From Streptomyces fradiae (GTDB lineage: Bacteria; Actinomycetota; Actinomycetes; Streptomycetales; Streptomycetaceae), in assembly GCF_041270065.1 (NCBI RefSeq), contig NZ_CP065958.1:1798001-1862000 (forward strand): a stretch of DNA of 64,000 nt, in the 5' to 3' direction. This document shows positions 36,149 through 45,539 of this stretch, piece by piece. A program made the translations under genes and the position numbers. The number at the start of each line of letters is the position of its first letter. The stretch's first letter is position 1. Below the pieces are notes generated by a model. That model did not search any database. It had not been told where the DNA came from and saw only the letters and a program-made list of their open reading frames with translations.

Positions 36149-37150
36149 TCAGGCCTCGACGCCCTCGCGGCCGGCCTCGGCGACCGCCGCCCGCTCCGCC
36201 TCCCGCCCCGTCTCCCTCTTCGTCGCGATCAGGCTCGTGATCGTCGTGACGATCAGCACGCCGCAGATGACGGCGAGGGAGAACGGGATGGAGATCTCCG
36301 GGACGTGGACGCCCGACTCGTGCAGCGCGTGCAGCACCAGCTTCACTCCGATGAAGCCGAGGATCACCGACAGGCCGTAGCTGAGGTGGACCAGCTTCTT
36401 CAGCAGGCCGCCGATGAGGAAGTACAGCTGGCGCAGGCCCATCAGGGCGAAGGCGTTGGCGGTGAAGACGATGTACGGGTCCTGGGTGAGGCCGAAGATC
36501 GCCGGGATGGAGTCGAGGGCGAACAGCACGTCGGTGGTGCCGATCGCCAGCATGACGATCATCAGCGGGGTCAGCACCCGCTTGCCGTTGTCGCGGATGA
36601 AGAGCTTGGTGCCGTGGTAGCGGTCGGCGACGCCGAACTTCTTCTCGATCGACTTGAGGAGGCGGTTCTCCTCGAAGTCGTCCTCCTCCTCGTCGGAGCG
36701 GGCCTCCTGGATGAGCTTCCAGGCGGTGTAGATGAGGAAGGCCCCGAAGAGATAGAACACCCAGGAGAAGCTCGCGATGATCGCCGCGCCTGCGGCGATG
36801 AAGATCGCACGGAGCACCAGGGCGATCAGCACGCCCACGAGCAGCACGCGCTGCTGGAGGTGGGACGGCACCGAGAACTTCGCCATGATCAGGACGAAGA
36901 CGAAGAGGTTGTCGACGCTCAGCGACTTCTCGGTGATGAAGCCGGCGAAGAACTCGCCCGATGCCTTGCTGTCACCGAAGACCAGCAGGCCGAGGCCGAA
37001 CAGGGCGGCGAGGGCGATCCAGACGCCCGTCCAGATGCCCGCCTCCTTGGTCGACACCTCATGGGGCTTGCGCCCGATGAAGAAGTCGATCGCGATCAGG
37101 GCGCCCAGACCGAGAATGGTCAGCACCCACAGGGTCACAGAAACGTCCAC
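36149..37150 (-). CDS. TerC-family integral membrane protein (putative manganese exporter)
   Basis: A 333-residue polytopic protein of the TerC/Alx family. The two signature acidic helices are present: FITEKSLSVDNLFVFVLIMA near residue 73 and GTTDVLFALDSIPAIFGLTQ near residue 205. About eight or nine hydrophobic helices flank a charged cytoplasmic loop (SDEEEDDFEENRLLKSIEKK). TerC proteins were named from tellurite resistance; several are linked to manganese efflux and metalation of exported enzymes. Here a yybP-ykoY manganese riboswitch lies directly upstream, which supports that role. GTG at 37148-37150 follows GGAGG with a 4-nt spacer. Confidence 0.93.
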   Translation of the reverse strand: MDVSVTLWVLTILGLGALIAIDFFIGRKPHEVSTKEAGIWTGVWIALAALFGLGLLVFGDSKASGEFFAGFITEKSLSVDNLFVFVLIMAKFSVPSHLQQRVLLVGVLIALVLRAIFIAAGAAIIASFSWVFYLFGAFLIYTAWKLIQEARSDEEEDDFEENRLLKSIEKKFGVADRYHGTKLFIRDNGKRVLTPLMIVMLAIGTTDVLFALDSIPAIFGLTQDPYIVFTANAFALMGLRQLYFLIGGLLKKLVHLSYGLSVILGFIGVKLVLHALHESGVHVPEISIPFSLAVICGVLIVTTITSLIATKRETGREAERAAVAEAGREGVEA

Positions 37151-37194
37151 TGCGCCTCCGGCGTCGTACGGCCGACGGATCGGCCTCGTCGTTG

Positions 37195-37300
37195 CCGGAG
37201 GTCTCTTCCACCCGGGTCACCCGGGCCGACGCCCCGGGACCAGGTGTCCGACCTGTCCGTATTGACGGGTACGCCGCGCATGGGGAGTACTCCCCTCCGC
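37195..37300 (-). ncRNA. yybP-ykoY (manganese) riboswitch upstream of terC
   Basis: On the minus strand the leader reads GCGGAGGGGAGTACTCCCC, then CCCGTCAATACGG, then GGTCGGACACC, and closes with GGAAGAGACCTCCGGC. These match the conserved blocks of yybP-ykoY aptamers (GGGGAGUA, GUCAAU, GACA, AGACCU) in order. P1 forms between CGGAGG (37299-37294) and CCTCCG (37201-37196). The family senses Mn2+ and often precedes terC/alx genes. The 3' P1 strand CCTCCGGC (37201-37194) is also perfectly complementary to GCCGGAGG (37162-37155), which contains the terC ribosome site, so ligand-stabilised P1 should free translation. A GGCCGA/TCGGCC hairpin (37170-37185) lies between. Confidence 0.88.
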
Positions 37301-37307
37301 TGAGAGG

Positions 37308-37337
37308 AGACTACCCGAATACCCAAGGATTGGTAAA
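37308..37337 (-). promoter_or_regulatory. Candidate promoter of the riboswitch-terC transcript
   Basis: On the minus strand TTTACC (37337-37332) and TAGTCT (37313-37308) are separated by 18 bp. Transcription from them would start at about 37300, the 5' edge of the predicted aptamer. A second TTTACC lies 12 bp further upstream. The placement fits well, but the match to the -35 consensus is modest. Confidence 0.5.
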
Positions 37338-37376
37338 GGGATGGGTAAAGGCGAACCAAAAGCGCAGGTCAGAGGT

Positions 37377-39344
37377 TCAGGGACCCCACTGCCCTCGGGA
37401 GTCGGAGAGCTGGGCGAGCACCTGGCGCAGTATTGAGCTGCCCGCCGGGAAGGCCGGCGGCTCGTACGTCCAGGAGTGCCCGACCCAGGGGTCGGCCAGG
37501 TGGTCGTCGGGCACCGGGGTCAGCCGGGTCAGGCAGCGCCACAGCGGGTCGAGCACCGGCCCGTACGCCGCCGCGTCGGCCCGGTCCGCGACGAGCAGCA
37601 GATGGGTGCCGACCGACGGGCCCTCGTCGGCGAGGTAGCGCAACTGGTTGACCGCACGGTCGTCGAAGCCGTGCGGGAAGTCGTGCACGATCAGCAGTTC
37701 CTCGGCCGTGTCCAGACCGGGCGGCAGGTCCTCGGCGGCCCCGGCGCGGGACGCCATCTGCAGCAGATCGACCCGCTCGGTGAGCTGCTTCAGTACGGCG
37801 GAGACCCCGGCCGCACCGGCGGCCGGCGGGCCGGCGAGGACGCCCGCCTCGACGAGCGGGGCGAAGGCGTGCGCACCCGCGCCGGCGGCGTCGATCACCC
37901 GGACCCGGAAGCGGCCCGCGGGATGCACGGCGAGCAGCCGCACGGCGTGCGCGACGGCGCTCTCCAGGGCGAGCCGGCGCAGCTCGGCCTCGTCGAGCAG
38001 CATCGCCGCCTCGGAGTGGCCGCGCCCGGAGTCCACCCAGAGTCCGCGGGCGAGCGGGAGGCGGGCCAGGAAGGGAACGCGCAGGCCGGTGCGCTCAGGG
38101 AGGTGGAGGTCGCCGAGGCGGACGGCAATCGGGGCCTCCATGGGCACCCGGTAGGCCTGCCAGACGGGGCTGTCCCAGCGGGCGTACGCGGCGGGCAGGG
38201 CGGGCTCGACCACCTCGGACTCGGCGGTGAGCTGGGCGAGGTCGCGGTCCAGGGCCTCCTGGGCCCGGTCGGTGAGTTCGTCGTGCTTGGCCTTGGCCGC
38301 GGCGCGGGCGGCGTCGCCGGCGCCGCCGATGCGGCTGCGCGGGTCGGAGAGGACCCGGTCGAGCTCCTGGTCGAGCCGGGACTCGGCGAAGTTGCAGGCG
38401 CTGCGGTAGGCGGCGGTGGCGCGGGCCAGGTCCTCGAACATGCCCCACACCTGGTTGTAGAGCCGCTCGTCCATGGTCCAGCCGCTGGCGTCGCCGGCGA
38501 CGGGGGCCGGGAAATCGGCGGGGGCTGCGGCAGCGCCGGGGGCGGCGTCCTGCTGCGGCGCGGGGCCGGGGGCCGCGGCGGCGGCCGGGCGGCGGCGCGG
38601 GTGGGTGTAGTCGATGGGCCCGTCGGCGCTCGGCGCGGCCGGGGGCTGGGCCGGGGCCGGGGGCGGCGGCGTGACCGGGGGCTGGACCGGGACGGCGGGC
38701 TGGGTCTGGGCGGCCTGGTGGGCGCGCTCGCCCTCGGGAACCCGGCCGGCGGCGTCCTCGGCGCGCGCAGCGGGGGCGGGGACGGCGCGGGCCGGCCCCT
38801 GGGCGACGGCGTCCAGGACGGAGCCGGCGAGTTCGGGGGCGCGGTCGAGGCCCTGGTCGGCGAGGAGGGCGGCGAGCCCGCCCTCGTACCCCTGGCCGAC
38901 CGCGCGGACCTTCCAGCTGCCCTGGCGGCGGTAGAGCTCCAGGGCGACCACCGCGGACTCGCGGTCGAGTCCGGTGATCGTGTAGTCGGCGATGCCGGTG
39001 CCGTCGGGTGCGGTGACGGTGACGACGGGCGCGGCCGAGGCGCCGAAGCGGGTGGGCCCGCCGGTGCCGAGCGGCAGGGCGAGCAGGACGGAGACCCGGT
39101 GGACGGTGTCGCGCACCGCCTCCAGGTCGACCGCGAGCCGGTGCCGGGCGGCGGCCTGCCGGGGCACCTCCACGCCGGGCAGTTCGGCGGCCCCCGGGTG
39201 GGCGAGGGCCTCGGGGCCGGCGACCCGGCCCTGCTCGTCGCCCAGGGTGGCCGCGGCGAGGACCGGATGACCGGCCGAGACCCGGATCTCCAGGCGGGTG
39301 TGGGGCAGGGGGTGGTTCTGCCCCCGGACCAGCTCGGCGGTCAT
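37377..39344 (-). CDS. TerD-domain protein with C-terminal FtsK-like degenerate ATPase region
   Basis: A 655-residue multidomain protein. Residues 1-165 form a TerD-type domain (MTAELVRGQNHPLPHTRLEI, and YTITGLDRESAVVALELYRR, GSWKVRAVGQGYEGGL). A Pro/Ala-rich linker spans about 185-290. Residues about 295-655 include a helical segment (ARAAAKAKHDELTDRAQEAL) and an alpha/beta region resembling the N-terminal part of FtsK/SpoIIIE-like ATPases (RVPFLARLPLARGLWVDSGR, HAVRLLAVHPAGRFRVRVID, ELLIVHDFPHGFDDRAVNQL), but I see no Walker A GxxGxGK[ST]. So it may be a non-hydrolysing paralogue. It lies 43 bp downstream of a classical TerD gene and just upstream of terC. Its function is unknown; a stress-linked membrane or DNA-associated complex is conceivable. 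Confidence 0.8.
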   Translation of the reverse strand: MTAELVRGQNHPLPHTRLEIRVSAGHPVLAAATLGDEQGRVAGPEALAHPGAAELPGVEVPRQAAARHRLAVDLEAVRDTVHRVSVLLALPLGTGGPTRFGASAAPVVTVTAPDGTGIADYTITGLDRESAVVALELYRRQGSWKVRAVGQGYEGGLAALLADQGLDRAPELAGSVLDAVAQGPARAVPAPAARAEDAAGRVPEGERAHQAAQTQPAVPVQPPVTPPPPAPAQPPAAPSADGPIDYTHPRRRPAAAAAPGPAPQQDAAPGAAAAPADFPAPVAGDASGWTMDERLYNQVWGMFEDLARATAAYRSACNFAESRLDQELDRVLSDPRSRIGGAGDAARAAAKAKHDELTDRAQEALDRDLAQLTAESEVVEPALPAAYARWDSPVWQAYRVPMEAPIAVRLGDLHLPERTGLRVPFLARLPLARGLWVDSGRGHSEAAMLLDEAELRRLALESAVAHAVRLLAVHPAGRFRVRVIDAAGAGAHAFAPLVEAGVLAGPPAAGAAGVSAVLKQLTERVDLLQMASRAGAAEDLPPGLDTAEELLIVHDFPHGFDDRAVNQLRYLADEGPSVGTHLLLVADRADAAAYGPVLDPLWRCLTRLTPVPDDHLADPWVGHSWTYEPPAFPAGSSILRQVLAQLSDSRGQWGP

Positions 39345-39387
39345 CTGCTCCGTCTCTCGTTGCGAACGTGGGCGCTGCGGCGCCGGG

Positions 39388-39966
39388 TTACAGGACCGGG
39401 AAGATGCTCGGCATCAGGTCCTGGAAGGTCCGGCCGTTGGCCGGGTTGCCCAGGGCGGTCATCTGCCAGCCGGAGCCGGCCCGGTGCACCTTGGCCATGA
39501 TCTGGGCGGTGTACTGGCCACCGCCGTTGAGCGTGTAGCGGGCGAGCTCCTGGCCGTTGGTCTCGTCCACGAGGCGGCAGAACGCGTTCTGCACCTCCTG
39601 GAAGGTCTGGCCGGTGAAGGAGTTCACCGTGAAGACGATCTGGTCGATGTGGACGGGGACCCGCTGGAGGTCCACCAGGATCGCCTCGTCGTCGCCGCCC
39701 TGGCCCACGCCGCCGACCAGGTTGTCGCCGGTGTGGCGGACCGAGCCGTCGTCGCTCACCAGGTGGCGGAAGAAGACCACGTCGACCGGCTGCTTGTCGG
39801 CGAAGAGGACCGCGGAGGCGTCGAGGTCGATCTCGCGGGTGCGCGAGCCGAACAGGCCGCGGCGGGGTGCCGCCTGCCAGCCGAGCCCCATCCGTACGGA
39901 CGTCAGGCTGCCGCCGTCCTTCTTCTCCAGGCTGATGGCCTGCCCCTTGGTCATGTTGACCGTCAC
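39388..39966 (-). CDS. TerD-family stress protein
   Basis: A 192-residue protein of the TerD/TerE/CABP family, calcium-binding proteins tied to tellurite and oxidative-stress resistance. The characteristic beginning MTVNMTKGQAISLEKKDGGS is present, along with DLDASAVLFADKQPVDVVFF and HTGDNLVGGVGQGGDDEAIL, the acidic calcium-binding segment, then VDLQRVPVHIDQIVFTVN. GTG at 39964-39966 is the start. It is the first gene of a two-gene unit with the long TerD/FtsK-like gene, with terC close downstream but on its own riboswitch promoter. Confidence 0.93.
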   Translation of the reverse strand: MTVNMTKGQAISLEKKDGGSLTSVRMGLGWQAAPRRGLFGSRTREIDLDASAVLFADKQPVDVVFFRHLVSDDGSVRHTGDNLVGGVGQGGDDEAILVDLQRVPVHIDQIVFTVNSFTGQTFQEVQNAFCRLVDETNGQELARYTLNGGGQYTAQIMAKVHRAGSGWQMTALGNPANGRTFQDLMPSIFPVL

Positions 39967-40030
39967 GCGCTGCCCCTCTCATCGGTGTGAGCAGCACCCT
40001 ACGCAGGGGCACTGACAGCGTGCCCGGAGA

Positions 40031-40067
40031 GGCCCGGTTTTGTGTCGGTCTTGCAACACACCGGGCC
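40031..40067 (-). terminator. Terminator downstream of uvrB
   Basis: GGCCCGG (40031-40037) pairs with CCGGGCC (40061-40067), and an inner TGTGT/ACACA pair tightens the stem. It lies between the uvrB stop and the TerD start. A second repeat CCCGGG/CCCGGG (40083-40088, 40097-40102) precedes it. Confidence 0.7.
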
Positions 40068-40108
40068 GTGCGGCGGGCCGTTCCCGGGCGCCGCGGCCCG
40101 GGCGGCCG

Positions 40109-42262
40109 TCAGGCGAGTCCGGCCTCCTTCATCTGCCGCAGCTCCTTCTTGAGTTCGGACACCTCGTCGCGGAGCCGGGCGGCGACCTCGAACTGCAGCT
40201 CGGCGGCGGCGGCCCGCATGCGGTCGGTCATCTCCTCGATGATTCCGGCGAGTTCGGCCGCCGGCCGGTCGCCGAGTTCCAGGGTCGCGCCGGACTTCGC
40301 GGCCTTGCCCGCCTTGCCCGCCTTGGCCTTCGGCGCGTGGGCGGCGAGCGACGGGACGGGGGACGTGGCGCCCTTGCCGTCCTTGCCTCCCTTGCGGTAG
40401 CCGGTGCCGAGCAGCTCCTCGGTGTCGATCTCCTCGCGGGCGATGGTGGCCACGATGTCGTTGATCTTCTTGCGGAGCGGCTGCGGGTCGATCCCGTTGG
40501 CCTTGTTGTAGGCGACCTGCTTCTCGCGGCGCCGGTTGGTCTCGTCGATGGCCTGCGCCATCGCCGGGGTGATGGTGTCGGCGTACATGTGGACCTGGCC
40601 GGAGACGTTTCGGGCGGCGCGGCCGATGGTCTGGATGAGCGAGGTGCCGGAGCGCAGGAAGCCCTGCTTGTCGGCGTCGAGGATGGCGACGAGGGACACC
40701 TCGGGCAGGTCGAGGCCCTCGCGGAGCAGGTTGATGCCGACGAGCACGTCGTACTCGCCGGAGCGCAGTTCACGCAGCAGCTCGATGCGGCGCAGGGTGT
40801 CGACGTCGCTGTGCAGATAGCGCACCTGGATGCCGAGCTCCAGGAAGTAGTCCGTGAGGTCCTCGGCCATCTTCTTGGTGAGGGTGGTGACGAGGACCCG
40901 CTCGTCGCGCTCGGTGCGCAGCCGGATCTCGTGCACCAGGTCGTCGATCTGGCCCTCGGTGGGCTTGACGACGACCTCGGGGTCGACGAGGCCGGTGGGG
41001 CGGATGATCTGCTCGACGAAGCCGTCGGAGCGGGACAGCTCGTAGGTGCCGGGGGTGGCCGACAGATAGACGGTCTGGCCGATCCGCTCCTGGAACTCCT
41101 CCCACTTCAGCGGCCGGTTGTCGAGCGCCGAGGGAAGCCGGAAGCCGTGGTCGACGAGGGTGCGCTTGCGGGAGGCGTCGCCCTCGTACATGGCGCCGAT
41201 CTGCGGGACCGTGACGTGCGACTCGTCGATGACGAGCAGGAAGTCCTCGGGGAAGTAGTCGAGGAGGGTGTTGGGCGGGGAGCCGGGCTCGCGGCCGTCG
41301 AAGTGCATCGAGTAGTTCTCGATGCCGGAGCAGGAGCCGATCTGGCGCATCATCTCGATGTCGTAGGTGGTGCGCATGCGCAGCCGCTGCGCCTCCAGGA
41401 GCTTGCCCTGCTTCTCCAGCTCCTTGAGGCGCTGCTCCAGCTCGGTCTCGATGTCGTTGACCGCGCGCTCCATGCGCTCGGGGCCGGCGACGTAGTGGCT
41501 GGCGGGGAAGACGTACAGCTGCTCGTCGTCGCTGATGACCTCGCCGGTGAGCGGGTGCAGGGTCGACAGGGCCTCGATCTCGTCGCCGAACATCTCGATG
41601 CGGACGGCGAGCTCCTCGTACACCGGGAAGATCTCGATGGTGTCGCCGCGCACCCGGAAGGTGCCGCGGGCGAAGGCCATGTCGTTGCGGTTGTACTGGA
41701 TGTCGACGAAGCGGCGCAGGAGCTGGTCGCGGTCGATCTCGTCGCCCACCTTGAGGGAGACCATCCGGTCCACGTACTCCTGCGGGGTGCCGAGGCCGTA
41801 GATGCAGGAGACGGAGGCGACCACGACCACGTCGCGCCGGGTGAGCAGCGAGTTGGTGGCGGAGTGGCGCAGCCGCTCGACCTCCTCGTTGATCGAGGAG
41901 TCCTTCTCGATGTAGGTGTCGGACTGCGGGACGTACGCCTCGGGCTGGTAGTAGTCGTAGTACGAGACGAAGTACTCCACCGCGTTGTTCGGCAGGAGCT
42001 CGCGGAACTCGTTCGCCAGCTGGGCGGCCAGCGTCTTGTTCGGCGCCATCACCAGGGTGGGGCGCTGAAGCTTCTCGATCATCCAGGCGGTGGTCGCCGA
42101 CTTGCCGGTGCCGGTGGCGCCGAGCAGCACGACGTCCTTCTCGCCGGCGCGGATGCGCCGGTCGAGGTCGGCGATGGCCGCCGGCTGGTCGCCGCTGGGC
42201 TGGTAGGGGCTGACGACCTCGAAGGGCGCCACCGTACGTTCGATCTTGGAAACGGGCCGCAT
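40109..42262 (-). CDS. uvrB: Excinuclease ABC subunit B
   Basis: DNA-loading helicase-like subunit of nucleotide excision repair. The 717-residue protein has Walker [10 protein letters not shown] (residues 48-56), the DNA-gripping beta-hairpin [20 protein letters not shown] near residue 99, the DESH Walker B motif, helicase motif [22 protein letters not shown], and a C-terminal UVR domain ([20 protein letters not shown]) that binds UvrC. A basic Lys/Gly/Ala stretch ([26 protein letters not shown]) precedes the UVR domain. It is 60 bp downstream of the MHYT gene start region, on the same strand as uvrA and uvrC but in a separate unit. Confidence 0.97.
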   Translation of the reverse strand: MRPVSKIERTVAPFEVVSPYQPSGDQPAAIADLDRRIRAGEKDVVLLGATGTGKSATTAWMIEKLQRPTLVMAPNKTLAAQLANEFRELLPNNAVEYFVSYYDYYQPEAYVPQSDTYIEKDSSINEEVERLRHSATNSLLTRRDVVVVASVSCIYGLGTPQEYVDRMVSLKVGDEIDRDQLLRRFVDIQYNRNDMAFARGTFRVRGDTIEIFPVYEELAVRIEMFGDEIEALSTLHPLTGEVISDDEQLYVFPASHYVAGPERMERAVNDIETELEQRLKELEKQGKLLEAQRLRMRTTYDIEMMRQIGSCSGIENYSMHFDGREPGSPPNTLLDYFPEDFLLVIDESHVTVPQIGAMYEGDASRKRTLVDHGFRLPSALDNRPLKWEEFQERIGQTVYLSATPGTYELSRSDGFVEQIIRPTGLVDPEVVVKPTEGQIDDLVHEIRLRTERDERVLVTTLTKKMAEDLTDYFLELGIQVRYLHSDVDTLRRIELLRELRSGEYDVLVGINLLREGLDLPEVSLVAILDADKQGFLRSGTSLIQTIGRAARNVSGQVHMYADTITPAMAQAIDETNRRREKQVAYNKANGIDPQPLRKKINDIVATIAREEIDTEELLGTGYRKGGKDGKGATSPVPSLAAHAPKAKAGKAGKAAKSGATLELGDRPAAELAGIIEEMTDRMRAAAAELQFEVAARLRDEVSELKKELRQMKEAGLA

Positions 42263-42322
42263 GTGACCACCGTACGACCCGGCACTGACAGCCGGGCGAC
42301 GATCGGCCCCGGCGGGGTCGCG

Positions 42323-43231
42323 CTACCAGTCCTGGGAGCGGTACGTGCCGCGGTGGGCGGCCCGGCGGCCGGAGCGCGCGGCGGGGCGGGCGGCGGACCA
42401 GTTGGCGGGCTCGCCGTAGGCCGCGGCGCGGCGCGGGGAGGGGACTCCGGGGAGGTGGTGCGGGTGGCCGCCGCGGCCGCCGGGGCGCTGCCAGTCGGGC
42501 TCGCCCATGACGAGCAGCGGGTCGAACATCACGACGACGGCGGCGAGCAGCAGGAAGACGCCGGGGCCGATCAGCATGGGCAGCAGGAGCGAGGTGGCGC
42601 TGTCGCCGCTGCCGGCGGCGGCGGTGCCGTGCAGCCGCACGTCGACGGCGGCCATGGCGGTGTAATGCATGCCGCTGACCGCGAGTCCCATGACGACGCT
42701 GGCGCCGAGGCTGGCGAGGAAGCCGTGCACGGAGACGGCGGCCCACAGGGCGGCGGTGGCGGCCACGACGGCGATGACCACGGAGAGGGCGACGGTGAGG
42801 GTGTCGTACCGGACCTCTCCGTGCAGTCGCATCCCGGCCATGCCCAGGTAGTGCATGGTGGCGACGCCGAGGCCGGTGATGGTGCCGCCGGTGACCAGGG
42901 TCAGCGGGGTGGCGCCGCGGTAGCCGACGATGAAGATGCCGATGCCGACCATGAGGATGGCGACGCCGAGGCTGGCGAAGGTGATGGGCCGGTCGTAGCT
43001 GATCGGGGCCTGCCGGACCGAGAAGCCCATCATGGCGATGAAGTGCATCGTCCAGATGCCGGTGCCGATGGAGGTGGCGCCGAGCGCGAGCCAGCCGGCC
43101 TTGAAGGTGTCGCGGTGGCGCAGCGACCTGGTGGTGCAGCGCAGGCCCAGGGCGCCGCCGAGGCAGGCCATGAGGAAGGCCGCCACCGGCGTGACCAGTC
43201 CGTAGCTGAATCCGTCGACCGTGCCCTGCAT
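42323..43231 (-). CDS. MHYT-domain membrane sensor protein
   Basis: A 302-residue integral membrane protein with the MHYT domain, proposed to bind copper and sense O2, CO or NO through its Met/His residues. Three repeats are visible: TGIWTMHFIAMMGFSV near residue 56, LGVATMHYLGMAGM near residue 123, and AVSGMHYTAMAAVDV near residue 186. About seven hydrophobic helices end near residue 240. The C-terminal ~60 residues are Arg/Pro/Gly-rich with no signalling (GGDEF/EAL) domain. ATG at 43229-43231 (MQGTVDGFSYGL) is favoured over longer frames. Divergent from the MGMT gene. Confidence 0.88.
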   Translation of the reverse strand: MQGTVDGFSYGLVTPVAAFLMACLGGALGLRCTTRSLRHRDTFKAGWLALGATSIGTGIWTMHFIAMMGFSVRQAPISYDRPITFASLGVAILMVGIGIFIVGYRGATPLTLVTGGTITGLGVATMHYLGMAGMRLHGEVRYDTLTVALSVVIAVVAATAALWAAVSVHGFLASLGASVVMGLAVSGMHYTAMAAVDVRLHGTAAAGSGDSATSLLLPMLIGPGVFLLLAAVVVMFDPLLVMGEPDWQRPGGRGGHPHHLPGVPSPRRAAAYGEPANWSAARPAARSGRRAAHRGTYRSQDW

Positions 43232-43392
43232 CAGCGTCTGTCCTCCACCCCGAGTGCCACGTTCGTTCGTCCGAAAACAGTCGGTACCGCTGAGTAGTGC
43301 TATCGGATTATGGCGTCCGCCGAGGCCGTCCGGCCATGGGGTCCGGGAAAAGTCCGGACCGGTTGTCGGTGGCGGGTCGTACGGTGGGCGGC

Positions 43393-43962
43393 ATGGAGCA
43401 GGAGATGCCGGGGACACCGGCCGGGCCGGAGCGGGGACGGGTGGAGTGGGCGGTGGTGCCCAGCGCCATCGGGCCCCTGCTGCTCGCCGCGACGGAGCGG
43501 GGACTCGTGAGCGTGGTCTTCCACGCGGACCCGCGCGTGCGGGAGCGGGCCCTCGACCGGCTCGCAGGCGCGCTGGGCGCGGACCTCGTGGAGCTCCCCT
43601 CCGGCCGCCTCGCCGAGCCGATACGGCAGCTCGCGGCCTACTTCGACGGGAGTCTCCGGAGCTTCGACGTCAAGCTCGACTGGTCCCTGGTGACCGGATT
43701 CAACCGTCAGGTGCTGCGCGAACTGGCCACCACCGTCCCGTTCGGAACGGTGGTGGGATATGGCGACCTGGCCCGCCGGGTGGGCCGGCCGGCGGCCGCC
43801 CAGGCGGTCGGCGCGGCGATGGGCGCCAATCCGCTGCCGGTGGTCGTGCCGTGCCACCGGGTGGTGGAGAGCGACGGCGGCATCGGCGGCTTCGGCGGCG
43901 GCCTGGAGACCAAGCGGCAGCTGCTCGCGCTGGAGGGGGTGCTGCCGGAGCCGCTGTTCTGA
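43393..43962 (+). CDS. ogt: Methylated-DNA--protein-cysteine S-methyltransferase
   Basis: Suicide repair protein removing O6-alkyl groups from guanine. The 189-residue product has an N-terminal RNase-H-like domain and the DNA-binding C-terminal domain: the HTH and arginine-finger region TVVGYGDLARRVGRPAAAQA, and the active-site motif VVVPCHRVVES with the acceptor Cys. ATG at 43393 (MEQEMPGTPAGPE) is the homology-plausible start. It is divergent from the MHYT gene with a 161-bp gap. Confidence 0.93.
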   Translation: MEQEMPGTPAGPERGRVEWAVVPSAIGPLLLAATERGLVSVVFHADPRVRERALDRLAGALGADLVELPSGRLAEPIRQLAAYFDGSLRSFDVKLDWSLVTGFNRQVLRELATTVPFGTVVGYGDLARRVGRPAAAQAVGAAMGANPLPVVVPCHRVVESDGGIGGFGGGLETKRQLLALEGVLPEPLF

Positions 43963-44243
43963 GGGGCGGTGGCTGGAGGGCTGTTCGGCCATCGGCGGCG
44001 GGCCGGGGGACGGCAGTCGGGGCGGGCGGCAGGTTCGGGGTGAGGTCCGGGCCAGTGGTGCGGCAGGCGCCCGGAGGCGCGGCACGGACAGGCGTACGGC
44101 CCGGGCCGGGGGTGCGGCGCGCGTCGGATGGGGGACGTCGGCACACGCCCGGCAGGCATCGGGCCCGGCCCGGTGCCCATGGCTGCTGCGGTGGGCGGCA
44201 CCTGGGCGTTCCCAGGCCGCGGGGTGGCTGGCACACTGCGTAA
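43963..44243. other. Noncoding gap between MGMT and MFS genes
   Basis: About 280 bases of very GC-rich sequence with no convincing gene on either strand. The only structure seen is CCTGGGCGTTCCCAGG (44201-44216), a 6-bp stem hairpin 27 bp before the MFS start, which could sit in that gene's leader. Confidence 0.4.
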
Positions 44244-45539
44244 GTGACCACAGCCCCAGACGCCCCTGACGCCGCCCTGCCGGCCGGGGGGATATCGAAG
44301 TCCGTCTCTCCCGAGCGGCTGCCCGCGCTGCGGCGCCGGATACAGGCCGTGCTGATCGCCACGCAGATCCTGGGCGGGCTCGGCATCGCCATCGGGGTGG
44401 CGCTCGCCGCCGTGCTGGCCAAGGAGGTCAGCGGTACGGAGGCGCTGTCGGGGCTCGCGTCGACGGCCACGGTCGCCGGGCCCGCCCTGCTCGCGATGCC
44501 GCTGGCCTCGCTGATGGCCCGGCGCGGGCGGCGGGCGGGACTGGTTCTGGCCTATCTGGTCGGCGCGCTCGGATCGGCGGTCGCCGTGCTCGGCGCCACC
44601 GCCGGGAGCTTCCCGCTGCTCCTGGCCGGCCTGGTCGGCTTCGGCGCGGGCTCCTCGGCCAACCTGGCCGCCCGGTTCGCCGCCGCGGACCTGGCCGAGC
44701 CGGACCGGCGGGCCCGGGCCATCTCCACCGTGGTGTGGGCCACCACCATCGGCGCCGTCCTCGGCCCCAACATCGCCGCCCCGGCCGGCGAGAGCGTCTC
44801 CGGCCTCGGCATCCCGGCCGCCGCCGGGCCCTTCGTGTGGGCGTCCGGCGTGTTCGTGGTCGCCGCCGCCATGGTGGCGGTGCTGCTGCGACCCGACCCG
44901 CTGCTCACCGCGCGGGCGCTGGCCGGCCCCGAGGAGGCCGCGGCCGCCGACGGGCGCTCCCTGAAGGCCGGACTGCGTGCGGTGCGGGCCTCGTCGCGGG
45001 CCCGGCTCGCCCTGGTGACGGTCGCCGGTTCGCACACCGCCATGGTGTCGATCATGTCGATGACCCCGGTGGCGCTGAGCCACCACGGCGCCGGGATCCG
45101 GCTGATCGGACTGGTGATCAGCGGCCACATCGCCGGCATGTACGCCTTCTCGCCGGTCATGGGCTGGCTGTCCGACCGGCTCGGCCGGCTCGCCGTGATC
45201 GGCCTCGCCGTGGCGCTGCTCGTCACCGCCGCACTGCTCGCGGGCACCGCCGGGCCCAGCCACGGACAGACCGCGCTCGGCCTGTTCGTCCTCGGGCTCG
45301 GCTGGTCGGCCGGCCTGGTCTCCGGCTCGGCGCTGCTCACCGACTCCGTGCCGCAGGCCGCCCGCGCCGCCGTCCAGGGCCTCTCCGACTTCATCATGAA
45401 CACCTCAGCCGGCCTCGGCGGCCTCGCCGCCGGCCTGATCGTCTCCCAGGCGGGCTACGGCTGGCTCAACCTCGTCGGCGCCTGCCTGCTGCTCCCGATG
45501 ACCGTCCTCGCGGCACGCGGCGCACTCCGCCGCGCCTGA
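44244..45539 (+). CDS. MFS transporter
   Basis: A 431-residue major facilitator with about 12 helices. The A-motif-like loop SLMARRGRRAGLVLAY follows helix 2, and the second half has GWLSDRLGRLAVIGLAVALL, the repeated signature. GAGSSANLAARFAAADLAEP in helix 4-5 is typical of drug/metabolite efflux-like MFS proteins of actinobacteria. The substrate is unknown. GTG at 44244 begins VTTAPDAPDA; helix 1 starts near residue 30. It is monocistronic and convergent with the TolB-like gene. Confidence 0.85.
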   Translation: MTTAPDAPDAALPAGGISKSVSPERLPALRRRIQAVLIATQILGGLGIAIGVALAAVLAKEVSGTEALSGLASTATVAGPALLAMPLASLMARRGRRAGLVLAYLVGALGSAVAVLGATAGSFPLLLAGLVGFGAGSSANLAARFAAADLAEPDRRARAISTVVWATTIGAVLGPNIAAPAGESVSGLGIPAAAGPFVWASGVFVVAAAMVAVLLRPDPLLTARALAGPEEAAAADGRSLKAGLRAVRASSRARLALVTVAGSHTAMVSIMSMTPVALSHHGAGIRLIGLVISGHIAGMYAFSPVMGWLSDRLGRLAVIGLAVALLVTAALLAGTAGPSHGQTALGLFVLGLGWSAGLVSGSALLTDSVPQAARAAVQGLSDFIMNTSAGLGGLAAGLIVSQAGYGWLNLVGACLLLPMTVLAARGALRRA

